This document shows positions 54,012 to 64,000 of a DNA stretch of 64,000 nt, one piece after another. Under the pieces are notes generated by a model. The model was not told the DNA's origin and ran no database searches. It saw only the letters and a program-made list of their open reading frames with translations. Source of the DNA: Paraburkholderia ultramafica (lineage in GTDB: Bacteria; Pseudomonadota; Gammaproteobacteria; Burkholderiales; Burkholderiaceae). Where the stretch lies: NCBI RefSeq assembly GCF_902859915.1, contig NZ_CADIKK010000008.1, positions 62,001 through 126,000 on the forward strand. Reading direction: 5' to 3'. The stretch's first letter is position 1; each line of letters starts with the position of its first letter. The translations under genes were made by a program, and so were the position numbers.

Positions 54012-56324
54012 TTACTCGTCGATGCCGCCGCCAACCGGCTGGCGTGGCGACGTGGCCTGAATGGCGTCGTCCCGCGATGGAGCAGCGGCGGTCGGCGCCG
54101 CTTCGCTAGCCGGGCGGGGTATATGCGGAGCGCCGGATTTACGCGGCGCCGATTTTTTTGCAGTGGCGGACGCGGAGGCGGGCACAGCCGCCGACGCACT
54201 TGCCGCCACTGCGGCGGAAGCCGCTGCCGGCGCGGAGGCGGCATTCGCAGCCGAAGCCGCCGAAGCTGCCGCCGCCGCCGAAGCCGCGCCAGGGATCGGC
54301 AACGCGGTGAAGCCCGCCGCAACCTTGACCGGTTGCGCCGCTTCCGGCGTTGCCGGCGCGTCGCCGACCTGAGGCGCGGACGCGTCCTGGGTCGCCGACG
54401 CCGCGGCCGCGACGGCCGCCGTCTGAGCGCCTGGCTTGTTCTTGCCGACGAGGTAGTAGTCGAGCACCTTGCGCGCAATCGGGCCGGCCGACTCCGCCCC
54501 CCAGCCGCCGTTTTCGACGATCAGCGCGAGCGCGATCTTCGGCTGCTCGGCCGGAGCGAACGCGATGAACAGCGCGTGGTCGCGCAGATGTTCGGCGGTC
54601 GCGTGACCCTTGTAGTTCGCGCCTTGCAGCGAGTAGACCTGCGCCGTCCCGGTCTTGGCGGCCGCCTGATACTGTGCGCCGATGAACAGTTTGGATGCCG
54701 TACCGTTGGTCACGACCGCTTCCATCGCGTGCTTGATGATGTCGATGTCCGACTGCTTCACCGCGATCTTGTCGCTCGGATCGCGCACGACCGCACGGGT
54801 GTCCTTGGTGATCGGATTTTCGATGTCGCGCACGAGGTGCGGCTTCATCACGACGCCGTTGTTCGCGAGCGTCGCGGTGGCGTGAGCGAGCTGCAGAATG
54901 GTGAACGAGTTGTAGCCCTGGCCGATGCCGAGGCTGATGGTCTCGCCTTCATACCAGCGTTGCTGCTCGGGCCTGCGGTACGCCTTGCGCTTCCAATCGG
55001 TCGACGGCAGGATGCCGCGCGCTTCGCCCGAGATGTCGATGCCGGTGATCTGGCCGAAGCCCCACGGCTTCATGAAGTTGGCGATGTTGTTGACGCCGAG
55101 ATCGTGCGCGAGCATGTAGAAATACGTGTCGTTCGACACCACGATCGCGCGGTTCATGTCGACCCAGCCCTGGCCCGAGCGCACGTCGTTGCGGAACGTG
55201 TGGCCGCCGAACGTGTACGAGCCCGGATCCTGGAAGCCCCAGCCCGGCGTGCGCTTATGCAGCGTCAGCGCGGCTAGCGCCATGAACGGCTTGTAGGTCG
55301 AACCCGGCGGATAGGTGCCGTGCAGCGGCCGGTTCAGCAGCGGATGGTCCGGCGAGTTGTTGAGCTCGTCCCAGGTCTGCTGGTCGATGCCGTCGACGAA
55401 GGAGTTCGGATCGAAGCTCGGCGCCGACACGAACGCGAGCACGTCGCCGGTAGCCGGTTCGATCGCGACCAGCGCGCCGCGGCGTCCGGCGAAGGCCTGC
55501 TCGGCGACCTGCTGCAAGCCGATATCGAGCGATAGCACGAGGTTGTTGCCGGGCGTCGCCTGAGTGCGCGACAACGTGCGCACCGGCCGGCCGCCGGCCG
55601 TCACTTCCACTTCCTCGAAACCGGTCTGGCCGTGCAGCTCGGTCTCGTAGCTCTGCTCGACGCCGATCTTGCCGATGTAGTCGGTGCCCTTGTAGTTGTT
55701 CGCGTCCAGACGCGGATCGTAGTGGTCCGGATCGCTGTCATTCTGGTCGCTGGCGTCGTCGATACGCTCCTGATCGCGCTGCGAAATCCGCCCGATGTAG
55801 CCGATCACGTGCGCCGCGGTGGGCCCGAGCGGGTACTGGCGGAACAGCCGGGCGCGCACTTCCACGCCGGGGAAACGGAAGCGCTGCGCGGTGAAACGCG
55901 CCACTTCGTCGTCGGTCAGGCGGGTGCGGATCGGCAGACTTTCGAAGTTCTTCGAATCTTCCTGCAGCTTCTTGAAGCGGCGGCGGTCGCGCGCGTCGAC
56001 CGACACGACCGTGGCCAGGTTGTCGATCACGTTTTCGAGCGAGTCGTTCAGCTTCGACGGCGTGATTTCGAGCGTGTAGGCCGAGTAGTTCTTGGCCAGC
56101 ACGACCCCGTTGCGATCGGTGATGATGCCGCGGTTCGGCACGATCGGCGCGACGGAGATGCGGTTTTCATCGGCCTGCAGCGAGTATTTGCTGTAGTGCC
56201 AGACCTGCAGGAACAGGAAGCGGAAGCCAATCAGCCCGAAGCAGACGAACACAAACAGGCCCGCCGCCGCGACGCGCAGGCGGAATTTCGAGAGCTGTTG
56301 CTGAGTGTCCTTGAATTCGGTCAT
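54012..56324 (-). CDS. mrdA: Penicillin-binding protein 2 (transpeptidase)
   Basis: Cross-links peptidoglycan during elongation. 770 residues from MTEFKDTQQQ. A single N-terminal helix (about 17-38) anchors it in the inner membrane. The pedestal domain spans about 60-230, the transpeptidase about 260-610: STYK with the acylated Ser near 339, SND near 392 and KTGT near 556. An extension of about 130 residues, very rich in Ala with Pro and Lys, makes it longer than E. coli PBP2 (633). It overlaps no gene; mreD lies 146 bp upstream. Confidence 0.97.
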   Translation of the reverse strand: MTEFKDTQQQLSKFRLRVAAAGLFVFVCFGLIGFRFLFLQVWHYSKYSLQADENRISVAPIVPNRGIITDRNGVVLAKNYSAYTLEITPSKLNDSLENVIDNLATVVSVDARDRRRFKKLQEDSKNFESLPIRTRLTDDEVARFTAQRFRFPGVEVRARLFRQYPLGPTAAHVIGYIGRISQRDQERIDDASDQNDSDPDHYDPRLDANNYKGTDYIGKIGVEQSYETELHGQTGFEEVEVTAGGRPVRTLSRTQATPGNNLVLSLDIGLQQVAEQAFAGRRGALVAIEPATGDVLAFVSAPSFDPNSFVDGIDQQTWDELNNSPDHPLLNRPLHGTYPPGSTYKPFMALAALTLHKRTPGWGFQDPGSYTFGGHTFRNDVRSGQGWVDMNRAIVVSNDTYFYMLAHDLGVNNIANFMKPWGFGQITGIDISGEARGILPSTDWKRKAYRRPEQQRWYEGETISLGIGQGYNSFTILQLAHATATLANNGVVMKPHLVRDIENPITKDTRAVVRDPSDKIAVKQSDIDIIKHAMEAVVTNGTASKLFIGAQYQAAAKTGTAQVYSLQGANYKGHATAEHLRDHALFIAFAPAEQPKIALALIVENGGWGAESAGPIARKVLDYYLVGKNKPGAQTAAVAAAASATQDASAPQVGDAPATPEAAQPVKVAAGFTALPIPGAASAAAAASAASAANAASAPAAASAAVAASASAAVPASASATAKKSAPRKSGAPHIPRPASEAAPTAAAPSRDDAIQATSPRQPVGGGIDE

Positions 56325-56470
56325 GCGATTCTGCAAAAGGCCGGATGACGGCCATCATGAGTGTGCGCCCAATCCGGCCGGAACCGGGAGGCATGAACAG
56401 CGATGCGCGTCGGGCGGGCCGGGCGGATGAGTTCCGTCAGAACGGAACGGCCGGCGAGCCCGATGCGGAA

Positions 56471-56983
56471 TCAAATGGGCCGCGTATCGTCCGGATCGGC
56501 CGGGCGGCGTTGCGGCATCAACAACAGCACGCTGGCGATCGGCCACAGCGCGGCTTCGACGAAACCGTCGATCAGGTAACCCCAGCCCGGAAACGCCGCG
56601 CCCGTCAGCAGACGGATCACGAACGGCACCAGTTGCGCGACGACCAGCAGCGGCATCACCGCGAAGGTCTGCACGCCGAGCGACATCCACAGCACGCGCC
56701 GGTGGATCGTGATCGCGCCATACGACAGCAGCGTGTACGCCAGCGCGTGCTCGCCGAGCAGGCTGGCGTTGTGGACATCCATCAGCAAGCCGAGGAAAAA
56801 CGCGATGCCCATGCCGACTTTGCGCGGCTGGTGCACGTTCCAGAACAGCAGCACGAGCGCGACGAAATCCGGCACGCCGACGAGACGCCCCCACGGCATC
56901 AGGTTCAGCAGGAACGCGGCGGCGAGGCTGAACGTGATGAAGTACGGATTGACCGGCTGCAGAATGTATTGCGGACGGTTCAT
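56471..56983 (-). CDS. mreD: Rod-shape-determining protein MreD
   Basis: Inner-membrane component of the elongasome, 170 residues with about five hydrophobic helices (including VALVLLFWNVHQPRKVGMGI, then FFLGLLMDVHNASLLGEHAL, the typical MreD region). It starts within the end of mreC (ATGA overlap at 56980-56983). The role is to link MreC and the synthetic enzymes. Confidence 0.95.
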   Translation of the reverse strand: MNRPQYILQPVNPYFITFSLAAAFLLNLMPWGRLVGVPDFVALVLLFWNVHQPRKVGMGIAFFLGLLMDVHNASLLGEHALAYTLLSYGAITIHRRVLWMSLGVQTFAVMPLLVVAQLVPFVIRLLTGAAFPGWGYLIDGFVEAALWPIASVLLLMPQRRPADPDDTRPI

Positions 56984-58128
56984 GGCTGGGCCCCCGGCAT
57001 AGCTTGCGGCTTCGCGTTCTTCTCGGCGGCCGGTTTCTTGTCGGTGGCGGGCTTCTTCTCAGCGGCGGCCGGTTTGGCCGGGGCTTTTTCGGCGGGCTTG
57101 GCGGCGGCGGGTTTTTCAGGCGGGGCTTTTTCGCTTGCCTTGGTGGTGGGTTTTTCAGCTGCGGCTTTTTCACCCGGCCTGGCGGTGGATTTGTCCGCCG
57201 CGGCCTTGCCGTCCGCCGGTTTGCCGCCCTTTTTCGCCTTCGCTTCCTTTGCAGCCGTGGCCGCGTCGGGTTGTTCGGCAGGACGCGGCGGCACGTCGTT
57301 CACGTAGTGCAGCACCAGCAACTGACGCGCGCCGCGCACCGGCGCGACCGGCAGGCAAACCACGCGCGCGAACGCCGTGTCAGCCTGCTTGTCGACCCGC
57401 ACCACCTTGGCGACCGGCAGTCCCGGCGGATACACGCCGTCGAGTCCGCTGGTCACGAGTTCGTCGCCGGTTTGAACGTCGGCGCTGATCGGCACGAAGC
57501 GCAGATCGAGCGTGTCGCCCTTCGGCGTGCCGTAGATCACGCTGCGCAAGCCGGTGCGCACGATCTGCACAGGCACCGCCTGATCCTTGTCCGTGAGCAG
57601 CGTGACCTCGGCTTGCAGCGGGAATACGCGCGTCACCTGGCCGATCACGCCGTCTTCGTTGACGACCGGCGAACCGTTCTGGATGCCCTGCTGCGCACCG
57701 CGACCGATAACCACCTTCTGCGTGAACGGGTCGCGCGTGTCGTACTGGATTTCGGCGGGCAGCGATTGGGTGGTCGAGCGCTGCGACAGTTGCAGCAGTG
57801 CGCGCAAATGGCCGTTTTCGGCGGCAAGCTCGGCGGCCGTATTGGCCTGCTGCGAGAGCTGCAGGTCTTTGGTGTGCAGCTTCTCGTTTTCCTGGCGCAA
57901 TGTGGCGCTGGTCACGGCCAGATCGGCGGCGCCCATGAAGATGTCGCGCGGCACGAGCGCCGCGCGTTGAAACGGATAAAGACCCGCGCCGAGCACCCCG
58001 CGGACGATTTCGAGCGTCTGGAAGCGTGCATCGGAGATCAGCAGGGCCAGCGCCAGCACGACGAAAAACACCAGTCGTGCGAGCGCCGACGGGCCTTGCT
58101 TGAACAGGGGCGGCGGACTGTATTCCAT
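56980..58128 (-). CDS. mreC: Rod-shape-determining protein MreC
   Basis: Periplasmic elongasome scaffold that activates PBP2. 382 residues. One membrane helix near 17-33 (RLVFFVVLALALLISDA), a coiled coil near 72-112 (LRQENEKLHTKDLQLSQQAN) and the two beta-barrels from about 118 to 270 (IGQVTRVFPLQAEVTLLTDK, LDLRFVPISADVQTGDELVT). The last 100 residues are a Lys/Ala/Pro-rich tail, absent in E. coli MreC. mreD overlaps its stop by 4 bp. Confidence 0.95.
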   Translation of the reverse strand: MEYSPPPLFKQGPSALARLVFFVVLALALLISDARFQTLEIVRGVLGAGLYPFQRAALVPRDIFMGAADLAVTSATLRQENEKLHTKDLQLSQQANTAAELAAENGHLRALLQLSQRSTTQSLPAEIQYDTRDPFTQKVVIGRGAQQGIQNGSPVVNEDGVIGQVTRVFPLQAEVTLLTDKDQAVPVQIVRTGLRSVIYGTPKGDTLDLRFVPISADVQTGDELVTSGLDGVYPPGLPVAKVVRVDKQADTAFARVVCLPVAPVRGARQLLVLHYVNDVPPRPAEQPDAATAAKEAKAKKGGKPADGKAAADKSTARPGEKAAAEKPTTKASEKAPPEKPAAAKPAEKAPAKPAAAEKKPATDKKPAAEKNAKPQAMPGAQP

Positions 58129-58281
58129 GGTCGGCGCCGGGGGCGTGAGCAGTTGGATGAGACGGCGGCGCGCGACGGACGCGCGTTCAGCGCGCGGAGG
58201 CTGGTTGGCCCAGCCAATGGCAAACCGGCCCGCAAGGGGCCGTGTGCCAGATCCGCGCTACTGACATGGAGAGGGGCTCGC

Positions 58282-59325
<1,044 letters not shown>

Positions 59326-59704
59326 TCAAAATCCTGTCTCGCTTGGGGCCGGGCCTCGCAACGTATGCGTAGGGCGGCAGCGGAAAAATAACAGCTTCAA
59401 CCGGGCGGAAGCGGCGCCGCAGGGGCTTGAAGCTGCGAGGGAGTCTACCGGAGGCCGTTGCAAAGCCAATTGGACAAATCCGAATTTATCTTTGGGAATA
59501 GTTCAGAAAGGCCTTGGTAAGTCGGTCCGGGTTTGGGTCGAACGCGTAATGATACCTTATAATTTTGGATGTTTTGAAGGAAACGGTTGGCACTTTTTGC
59601 CGCCGCCGACCCCTTTTTCGAGGTCGTCCTATTGCGTCGTAACCTGCTGTCGCAGCGTCGTTTTCTTCGTGCTGCGGCGGTCCACCACATTTTCCGGTGA
59701 CTGC
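59326..59704. promoter_or_regulatory. Divergent promoter region between mreB and gatC
   Basis: 379 bp with no gene. On the plus strand a perfect TATAAT at 59558-59563 preceded by TTGGGT at 59533-59538 (19-bp spacing) is the best gatC promoter candidate. The DNA around 59460-59580 is A+T-rich. I could not pick a single promoter for mreB. Confidence 0.5.
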
Positions 59705-60004
59705 ATGGCTCTGACCCTGACCGATGTTAAGCGCATCGCGCATCTCGCGCGGCTCGAACTGGCCGACGCCGACGCTGAGCACACGCGTGCCCAGCTCAAT
59801 GATTTTTTCGGCCTCGTCGAGCAAATGCAGGCGGTCGATACCACCGGCATCGCGCCGCTTGCCCACCCGATCGAGCAGATCGAAGACGTCGCGCTGCGTC
59901 TGCGTAACGACGCCGTAACCGAAACGGTCGAGCGCGAAGCTTTCCAGCGCCCGGCACCGGCCGTGCAGGACGGCCTGTACCTCGTGCCGAAGGTGATCGA
60001 ATAA
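59705..60004 (+). CDS. gatC: Aspartyl/glutamyl-tRNA amidotransferase subunit C
   Basis: Small subunit that stabilises GatA in the GatCAB complex, which amidates mischarged Glu-tRNA(Gln) and Asp-tRNA(Asn). 99 residues, the usual length. [20 protein letters not shown] and the closing [20 protein letters not shown] are typical. First gene of gatC-gatA-gatB, 172 bp before gatA. Confidence 0.96.
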   Translation: MALTLTDVKRIAHLARLELADADAEHTRAQLNDFFGLVEQMQAVDTTGIAPLAHPIEQIEDVALRLRNDAVTETVEREAFQRPAPAVQDGLYLVPKVIE

Positions 60005-60176
60005 GACCCGCGCAGCAAGCCCGGCGCGGCTCGCGAGCCAACACGGCATGCCGCCCCGCGCGATGGGCGCGCGCGTGTGCGCCGTCGCCGGCTTCCTCGG
60101 CCCGGCTTGCCGGCGGGCAGCCGAACGCCTCCACGGCAGCGCGACTACGCTGCCGCGCTTTCCAGGATAAAACGCA

Positions 60177-61664
60177 ATGTATGAAAAAAGTCTGACCGAA
60201 CTGCGCGCCGCACTGACGGCCAAGGAATGCTCCGCAGTCGAACTGGCGCAGCTGTACCTGAAACGGATCGACGCGGCCAAAAGCCTGAACGCGTTCATCC
60301 AGGTCGATCACGATCTGACGCTCGCGCAGGCGCAGGCCGCCGACGCGCTGCTCCACACCGGCCATGCCGGCCCGCTGGTCGGCCTGCCGATCGCGCACAA
60401 GGACGTGTTCGTCACTAAGGGCTGGCGCTCCACCGCCGGCTCGAAGATGCTGTCGAACTACGAAAGTCCGTTCGACGCCACCGTGGTCGCGCGTTTGCAG
60501 AACGCCGGCATGGTGTGCGTGGGCAAGACCAACATGGACGAGTTCGCGATGGGCTCGTCCAACGAGAACTCGTACTTCGGCCCCGTGCAGAATCCGTGGG
60601 ACCGCAAGTCGGTGCCGGGCGGTTCGTCGGGCGGCTCGGCGGCGGCGGTGGCCGCGCGTCTCGCGCCCGCCGCAACCGGCACGGACACGGGCGGCTCGAT
60701 CCGTCAGCCTGCGTCGTTCTCCGGCATCACCGGCATCAAGCCGACCTACGGCCGCGTGTCGCGTTACGGGATGATCGCGTTCGCGTCGTCGCTGGATCAG
60801 GGCGGCCCGATGGCGAAGAGCGCCGCGGACTGCGCGACGCTGCTCAACGCGATGGCCGGCTTCGACGAGCGCGATTCGACCAGCCTCGTGCGCGACGACG
60901 AAGACTACACGCGTTACCTCGGCAAGCCGTGGAAAGAAGATGCCGCGGACAAGCCGCTCACCGGCTTGCGCATCGGCCTGCCGAAAGAATATTTCGGCGC
61001 GGGTCTGGCCGACGACGTGCGCGCGTCGATCGACGCCGCGCTGAAGCAGTACGAAGCGCTTGGCGCCACGCTGGTCGACGTCTCGCTGCCGAAAACCGAA
61101 CTGTCGATTCCGGTGTACTACGTGATCGCGCCGGCCGAGGCTTCGTCGAACCTGTCGCGTTTCGACGGCGTGCGCTTCGGCCATCGCGCCGCTGAATACC
61201 GCGATCTGCTCGACATGTACAAGAAGTCGCGCGCCGAAGGTTTCGGTCCGGAAGTGAAGCGCCGCATCATGGTCGGCGCCTATGTGCTGTCGCACGGCTA
61301 CTACGACGCGTACTACCTGCAAGCGCAAAAGATTCGCCGCATCATCGCGCAGGACTTCCAGGAAGCGTTCAATCACTGCGACGTGATCATGGGACCGGTC
61401 GCGCCGTCGGTGGCGTGGGATCTCGGCGCTAAGGGCGACGATCCGGTGCAGATGTATCTGGCCGACATCTACACGCTGTCGGTGAGCCTCGCCGGTTTGC
61501 CGGGCATGAGCGTGCCGTGCGGCTTCGGCGCGGGCGCGAATGCGCAGCGTCCGGTGGGTCTGCAGATCATCGGCAACTATTTCAATGAAGCCCGGATGCT
61601 GCAAGTGGCCGACGCGTTCCAGCGCGCGACCGACTGGCACCGCAAAGCACCGGCAGGAGTGTGA
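60177..61664 (+). CDS. gatA: Aspartyl/glutamyl-tRNA amidotransferase subunit A
   Basis: Glutaminase subunit of GatCAB. 495 residues. The amidase-signature triad is complete: Lys75 (PIAHKDVFV), Ser150 ([10 protein letters not shown]) and nucleophile Ser174 ([10 protein letters not shown]), with the spacing of 75 and 24 residues known in the family. Only 5 bp separate its stop from the gatB ATG (the gatB-frame GTG overlaps the stop). Confidence 0.98.
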   Translation: MYEKSLTELRAALTAKECSAVELAQLYLKRIDAAKSLNAFIQVDHDLTLAQAQAADALLHTGHAGPLVGLPIAHKDVFVTKGWRSTAGSKMLSNYESPFDATVVARLQNAGMVCVGKTNMDEFAMGSSNENSYFGPVQNPWDRKSVPGGSSGGSAAAVAARLAPAATGTDTGGSIRQPASFSGITGIKPTYGRVSRYGMIAFASSLDQGGPMAKSAADCATLLNAMAGFDERDSTSLVRDDEDYTRYLGKPWKEDAADKPLTGLRIGLPKEYFGAGLADDVRASIDAALKQYEALGATLVDVSLPKTELSIPVYYVIAPAEASSNLSRFDGVRFGHRAAEYRDLLDMYKKSRAEGFGPEVKRRIMVGAYVLSHGYYDAYYLQAQKIRRIIAQDFQEAFNHCDVIMGPVAPSVAWDLGAKGDDPVQMYLADIYTLSVSLAGLPGMSVPCGFGAGANAQRPVGLQIIGNYFNEARMLQVADAFQRATDWHRKAPAGV

Positions 61665-61669
61665 GCACC

Positions 61670-63145
61670 ATGGCCAAACAATGGGAAGTCGTGATCGGTC
61701 TGGAGACCCACGCGCAACTGTCGACCCAATCGAAGATTTTCTCGGGCGCCGCCACGCAATTCGGCGCCGCGCCGAACACGCAGGCTTGTCCCGTCGACCT
61801 GGCGTTGCCGGGCACCTTGCCGGTGATGAACCGCGGCGCGGTCGAGCGCGCGATCCAGTTCGGTCTCGCAATCGGCGCGACGGTGGCGCCGCGCAGCATC
61901 TTCGCGCGCAAGAATTATTTCTACCCTGATCTGCCGAAGGGCTATCAGATCAGCCAGTACGAAATCCCCGTCGTGCAGGGCGGCCAGGTGACGATTCAGG
62001 TGCCGGCCAATGAAAAGGCGGGCAAGGAAGCATACGAGAAGGTCGTCAACCTCACGCGCGCTCACCTCGAAGAAGACGCGGGCAAGTCGCTGCACGAAGA
62101 CTTCGCGGACATGACCGGCATCGACCTGAATCGCGCCGGCACGCCGCTGCTCGAAATCGTCACCGAGCCGGAAATGCGCAGCGCGGCCGAAGCGGTTGCT
62201 TACGCCAGGACGCTGCACACGCTCGTCACGTGGCTCGGTATCTGCGACGGCAACATGCAGGAAGGCTCCTTCCGTTGTGACGCAAACGTGTCGGTGCGCC
62301 CGCTCGGTCAGGCGGAATTCGGTACGCGTGCCGAGATCAAGAACCTGAACTCGTTCCGCTTCCTCGAAGAAGCAATCCAGTACGAAGTGCGCCGGCAGAT
62401 CGAATTGATCGAAGACGGCGGCACGGTGGTGCAGGAAACGCGTCTGTACGATCCGGACAAGCGCGAAACACGCTCGATGCGCAGCAAGGAAGACGCGCAC
62501 GACTACCGCTATTTCCCCGACCCCGATCTGATGCCGCTCGTGATCGACGCGGCGTGGGTCGAGCGCGTGAAGAGCGAGATGCCGGAACTGCCGGAAGCGA
62601 TCCAGCAGCGCTTCGTGTCGCAATACGGCCTGACGCCGTACGACGCCAACGTGCTGACGTCGAGCAAGGCGATGGCCGCGTACTATGAAGCGGTGGTCGT
62701 CAAGGTCGGCCCGGCTCACGCGAAGGTCGCGGCGAACTGGTTGATGGGCGAAGTGTCGTCGCAACTGAATCGCGAAGGGCTGGAGATCGACGCTTCGCCG
62801 GTGTCGTCCGCGCAACTCGCACTGCTTCTGCAACGCATTGCCGACGGCACGATCTCGAACAAGATCGCCAAGGAAATCTTCCTCGCGATCTGGGAAGAGA
62901 AAGCCACCGACGAAGCCGCCGCCGATCGCATCATCGAAGCGAAGGGCCTGAAGCAGATCTCGGATACCGGCGCACTGGAAGCGATCATCGACGAAGTGCT
63001 CGCGGCGAACCAGAAGTCGGTCGAGGAATTCCGCGCCGGCAAGGACAAGGCGTTCAACGCGCTGATCGGTCAGGCGATGAAAGCGACCAAGGGCAAGGCC
63101 AATCCGGCGCAGGTGAATGAACTGCTGAAGAAGAAGCTGTCCTGA
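61670..63145 (+). CDS. gatB: Aspartyl/glutamyl-tRNA amidotransferase subunit B
   Basis: Kinase/tRNA-binding subunit that activates the tRNA-bound acid and takes up ammonia from GatA. 491 residues. [18 protein letters not shown] near 7-24 is the signature; [18 protein letters not shown] follows; the C-terminal YqeY-like domain covers about 340-491 ([16 protein letters not shown]). The ATG at 61670 is favoured by AGGAG upstream, though a GTG at 61661 is in frame. Confidence 0.97.
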   Translation: MAKQWEVVIGLETHAQLSTQSKIFSGAATQFGAAPNTQACPVDLALPGTLPVMNRGAVERAIQFGLAIGATVAPRSIFARKNYFYPDLPKGYQISQYEIPVVQGGQVTIQVPANEKAGKEAYEKVVNLTRAHLEEDAGKSLHEDFADMTGIDLNRAGTPLLEIVTEPEMRSAAEAVAYARTLHTLVTWLGICDGNMQEGSFRCDANVSVRPLGQAEFGTRAEIKNLNSFRFLEEAIQYEVRRQIELIEDGGTVVQETRLYDPDKRETRSMRSKEDAHDYRYFPDPDLMPLVIDAAWVERVKSEMPELPEAIQQRFVSQYGLTPYDANVLTSSKAMAAYYEAVVVKVGPAHAKVAANWLMGEVSSQLNREGLEIDASPVSSAQLALLLQRIADGTISNKIAKEIFLAIWEEKATDEAAADRIIEAKGLKQISDTGALEAIIDEVLAANQKSVEEFRAGKDKAFNALIGQAMKATKGKANPAQVNELLKKKLS

Positions 63146-63187
63146 GTTGAACAAGCACGGCTCGGGTGTTGACACCTGAGCCATCGC

Positions 63188-63230
63188 GGGCTGTTGCCGG
63201 AAACGAAACTGGGGCAACGGCCCGTTTTAT
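63188..63230 (+). terminator. Terminator after gatB
   Basis: GGGCTGTTGCC and GGCAACGGCCC pair over 11 bases with one G-T or mismatch, a 14-nt loop, then GTTTTATTTT. Confidence 0.8.
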
Positions 63231-63281
63231 TTTGCGGGCCCGCTTTTGCGAACCCCTGAACGCAGATTACGGAGTGTGTGG

Positions 63282-64000
63282 ATGGCCAGGCAACCCGAAC
63301 TCGACGATTTCCGCGTGCCTTATTTCGACGACGGCAAGAACCCCCCCAAATTCTCGCTCGACAATTACAACCCGGTCGCGAAGCCATTTTCAACCGGGTC
63401 GAAAGACTCGGACCGCGTGCGTCTGTCGGTGATCGGTGGGCAGCTCGAGATCCTGCAGGAGTGTCTGCACGCGCAGCAGAAGCGTCGCGTGTTGCTGGTG
63501 CTGCAAGGCATGGACACGAGCGGCAAGGACGGCACGATCCGCGCGGTGTTTCACGAAGTCGATCCGCTCGGTTTGCGCATCGTGCCGTTCAAGGCGCCCA
63601 CGCCCGTCGAACTCGCGCACGATTTTCTGTGGCGCGTGCATTCGCAGGCGCCCGCCGCCGGCGAGCTGACGATCTTCAACCGCAGTCACTACGAAGATCT
63701 GCTGGTGCCCACCGTGCGCGGCGAACTGGACGCGCAAGCGTTCGAGCGACGCTGCTGCCACATTCGCCAGTTCGAAGAGATGCTTGCCTATAGCGGCACG
63801 ACCATCGTCAAGTGCATGCTGCACATTTCGAAAGACGAGCAGCGTGCGCGCCTGCAAGCGCGTATCGACGACCCGAGCAAGCACTGGAAATTCGACGTGT
63901 CCGATCTCGAGGCGCGCAAACAGTGGGACGCCTATCAATCGGTCTATCGCGACGCGTTGGCCGGGACGTCGACCGAATACGCGCCGTGGTACGTGATTCC
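63282..64000 (+). CDS. Polyphosphate kinase 2-family phosphotransferase (3' truncated by window edge)
   Basis: Transfers phosphate between polyphosphate and a nucleotide. 239 codons are visible and the frame stays open to the window edge. ATG at 63282 has GGAG 8 bp upstream. Walker A is LQGMDTSGKDGTIRAVF near 76-92; further PPK2 marks are GLRIVPFKAPTPVELAHDF, FLWRVHSQAP and IFNRSHYEDLLV. The group (AMP- or GDP/ADP-phosphorylating) cannot be set from this. Independent unit behind the gat terminator. Confidence 0.93.
   Translation, partial: MARQPELDDFRVPYFDDGKNPPKFSLDNYNPVAKPFSTGSKDSDRVRLSVIGGQLEILQECLHAQQKRRVLLVLQGMDTSGKDGTIRAVFHEVDPLGLRIVPFKAPTPVELAHDFLWRVHSQAPAAGELTIFNRSHYEDLLVPTVRGELDAQAFERRCCHIRQFEEMLAYSGTTIVKCMLHISKDEQRARLQARIDDPSKHWKFDVSDLEARKQWDAYQSVYRDALAGTSTEYAPWYVI

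Noticed and set aside
59796..61871. Minus-strand open frame of 691 codons opposite gatC and gatA
   Set aside because: Shadow of gatC-gatA; composition and lack of motifs argue against a gene.

Overview
The window looks like chromosomal DNA of a Paraburkholderia/Burkholderia-type betaproteobacterium. The base composition is high in G+C. Housekeeping blocks have the gene order expected for that group: mreB-mreC-mreD-mrdA-rodA on the minus strand, divergent from gatC-gatA-gatB followed by a PPK2 gene; def-fmt-LysE-htpX-rsmB-DUF4390-NtrY-like kinase/short NtrX-like regulator; queC-queE-queD; and pckG, a LysR gene, topB, a thioredoxin-like gene and dprA. All assignments come from reading the sequence; no database search was run.

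Layout. (1) 1-4.7 kb is ordinary backbone: a DbpA-type helicase cut by the left edge, a PLP aminotransferase, a periplasmic amino-acid-binding protein and an AraC-type regulator. (2) From about 4.8 to 28.2 kb lies an accessory region ending in a tyrosine integrase next to tRNA-Lys(CTT). It is mostly relics: fragments of IS1182-, IS5-, IS66-, IS30- and IS91-type transposases, a TnsD/TniQ-like remnant with an internal amber codon, the 3' end of a group II intron, a truncated ModE, and broken GNAT, tautomerase and methyltransferase genes. Pieces of DNA methyltransferases lie near both ends. Intact-looking genes in it encode a YhdJ-like adenine methyltransferase, an M23-type peptidase, a berberine-bridge-type FAD oxidoreductase, an exported DUF2252 protein, a beta-helix protein with a ricin-type lectin domain, an AsmA-like protein with a proline tail, a chemoreceptor and a ThDP-dependent enzyme. 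(3) 28.2-64 kb is compact backbone with two tRNAs, clear terminators and several operons with overlapping stop/start codons.

How the genes work together. mreBCD, mrdA (PBP2) and rodA make the rod-shape peptidoglycan elongation machine. gatCAB is the tRNA-dependent amidotransferase. queC, queE and queD supply the 7-deazaguanine precursor for queuosine. def and fmt cover deformylation and formylation of initiator methionine. pckG is the gluconeogenic PEP carboxykinase, with a perfect CRP-type palindrome in the intergenic region it shares with a divergent dehydrogenase gene. htpX has a sigma-32-like promoter upstream. The NtrY-like kinase is followed directly by a response regulator that lacks the usual AAA+ domain.

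I found no convincing complete, undescribed multi-gene system. The most interesting material is the mosaic island: its methyltransferase relics, a methylase/integrase fusion scar, the exported DUF2252 protein, and structured non-coding elements (a group II intron tail, and a 16-bp inverted repeat before the chemoreceptor gene).
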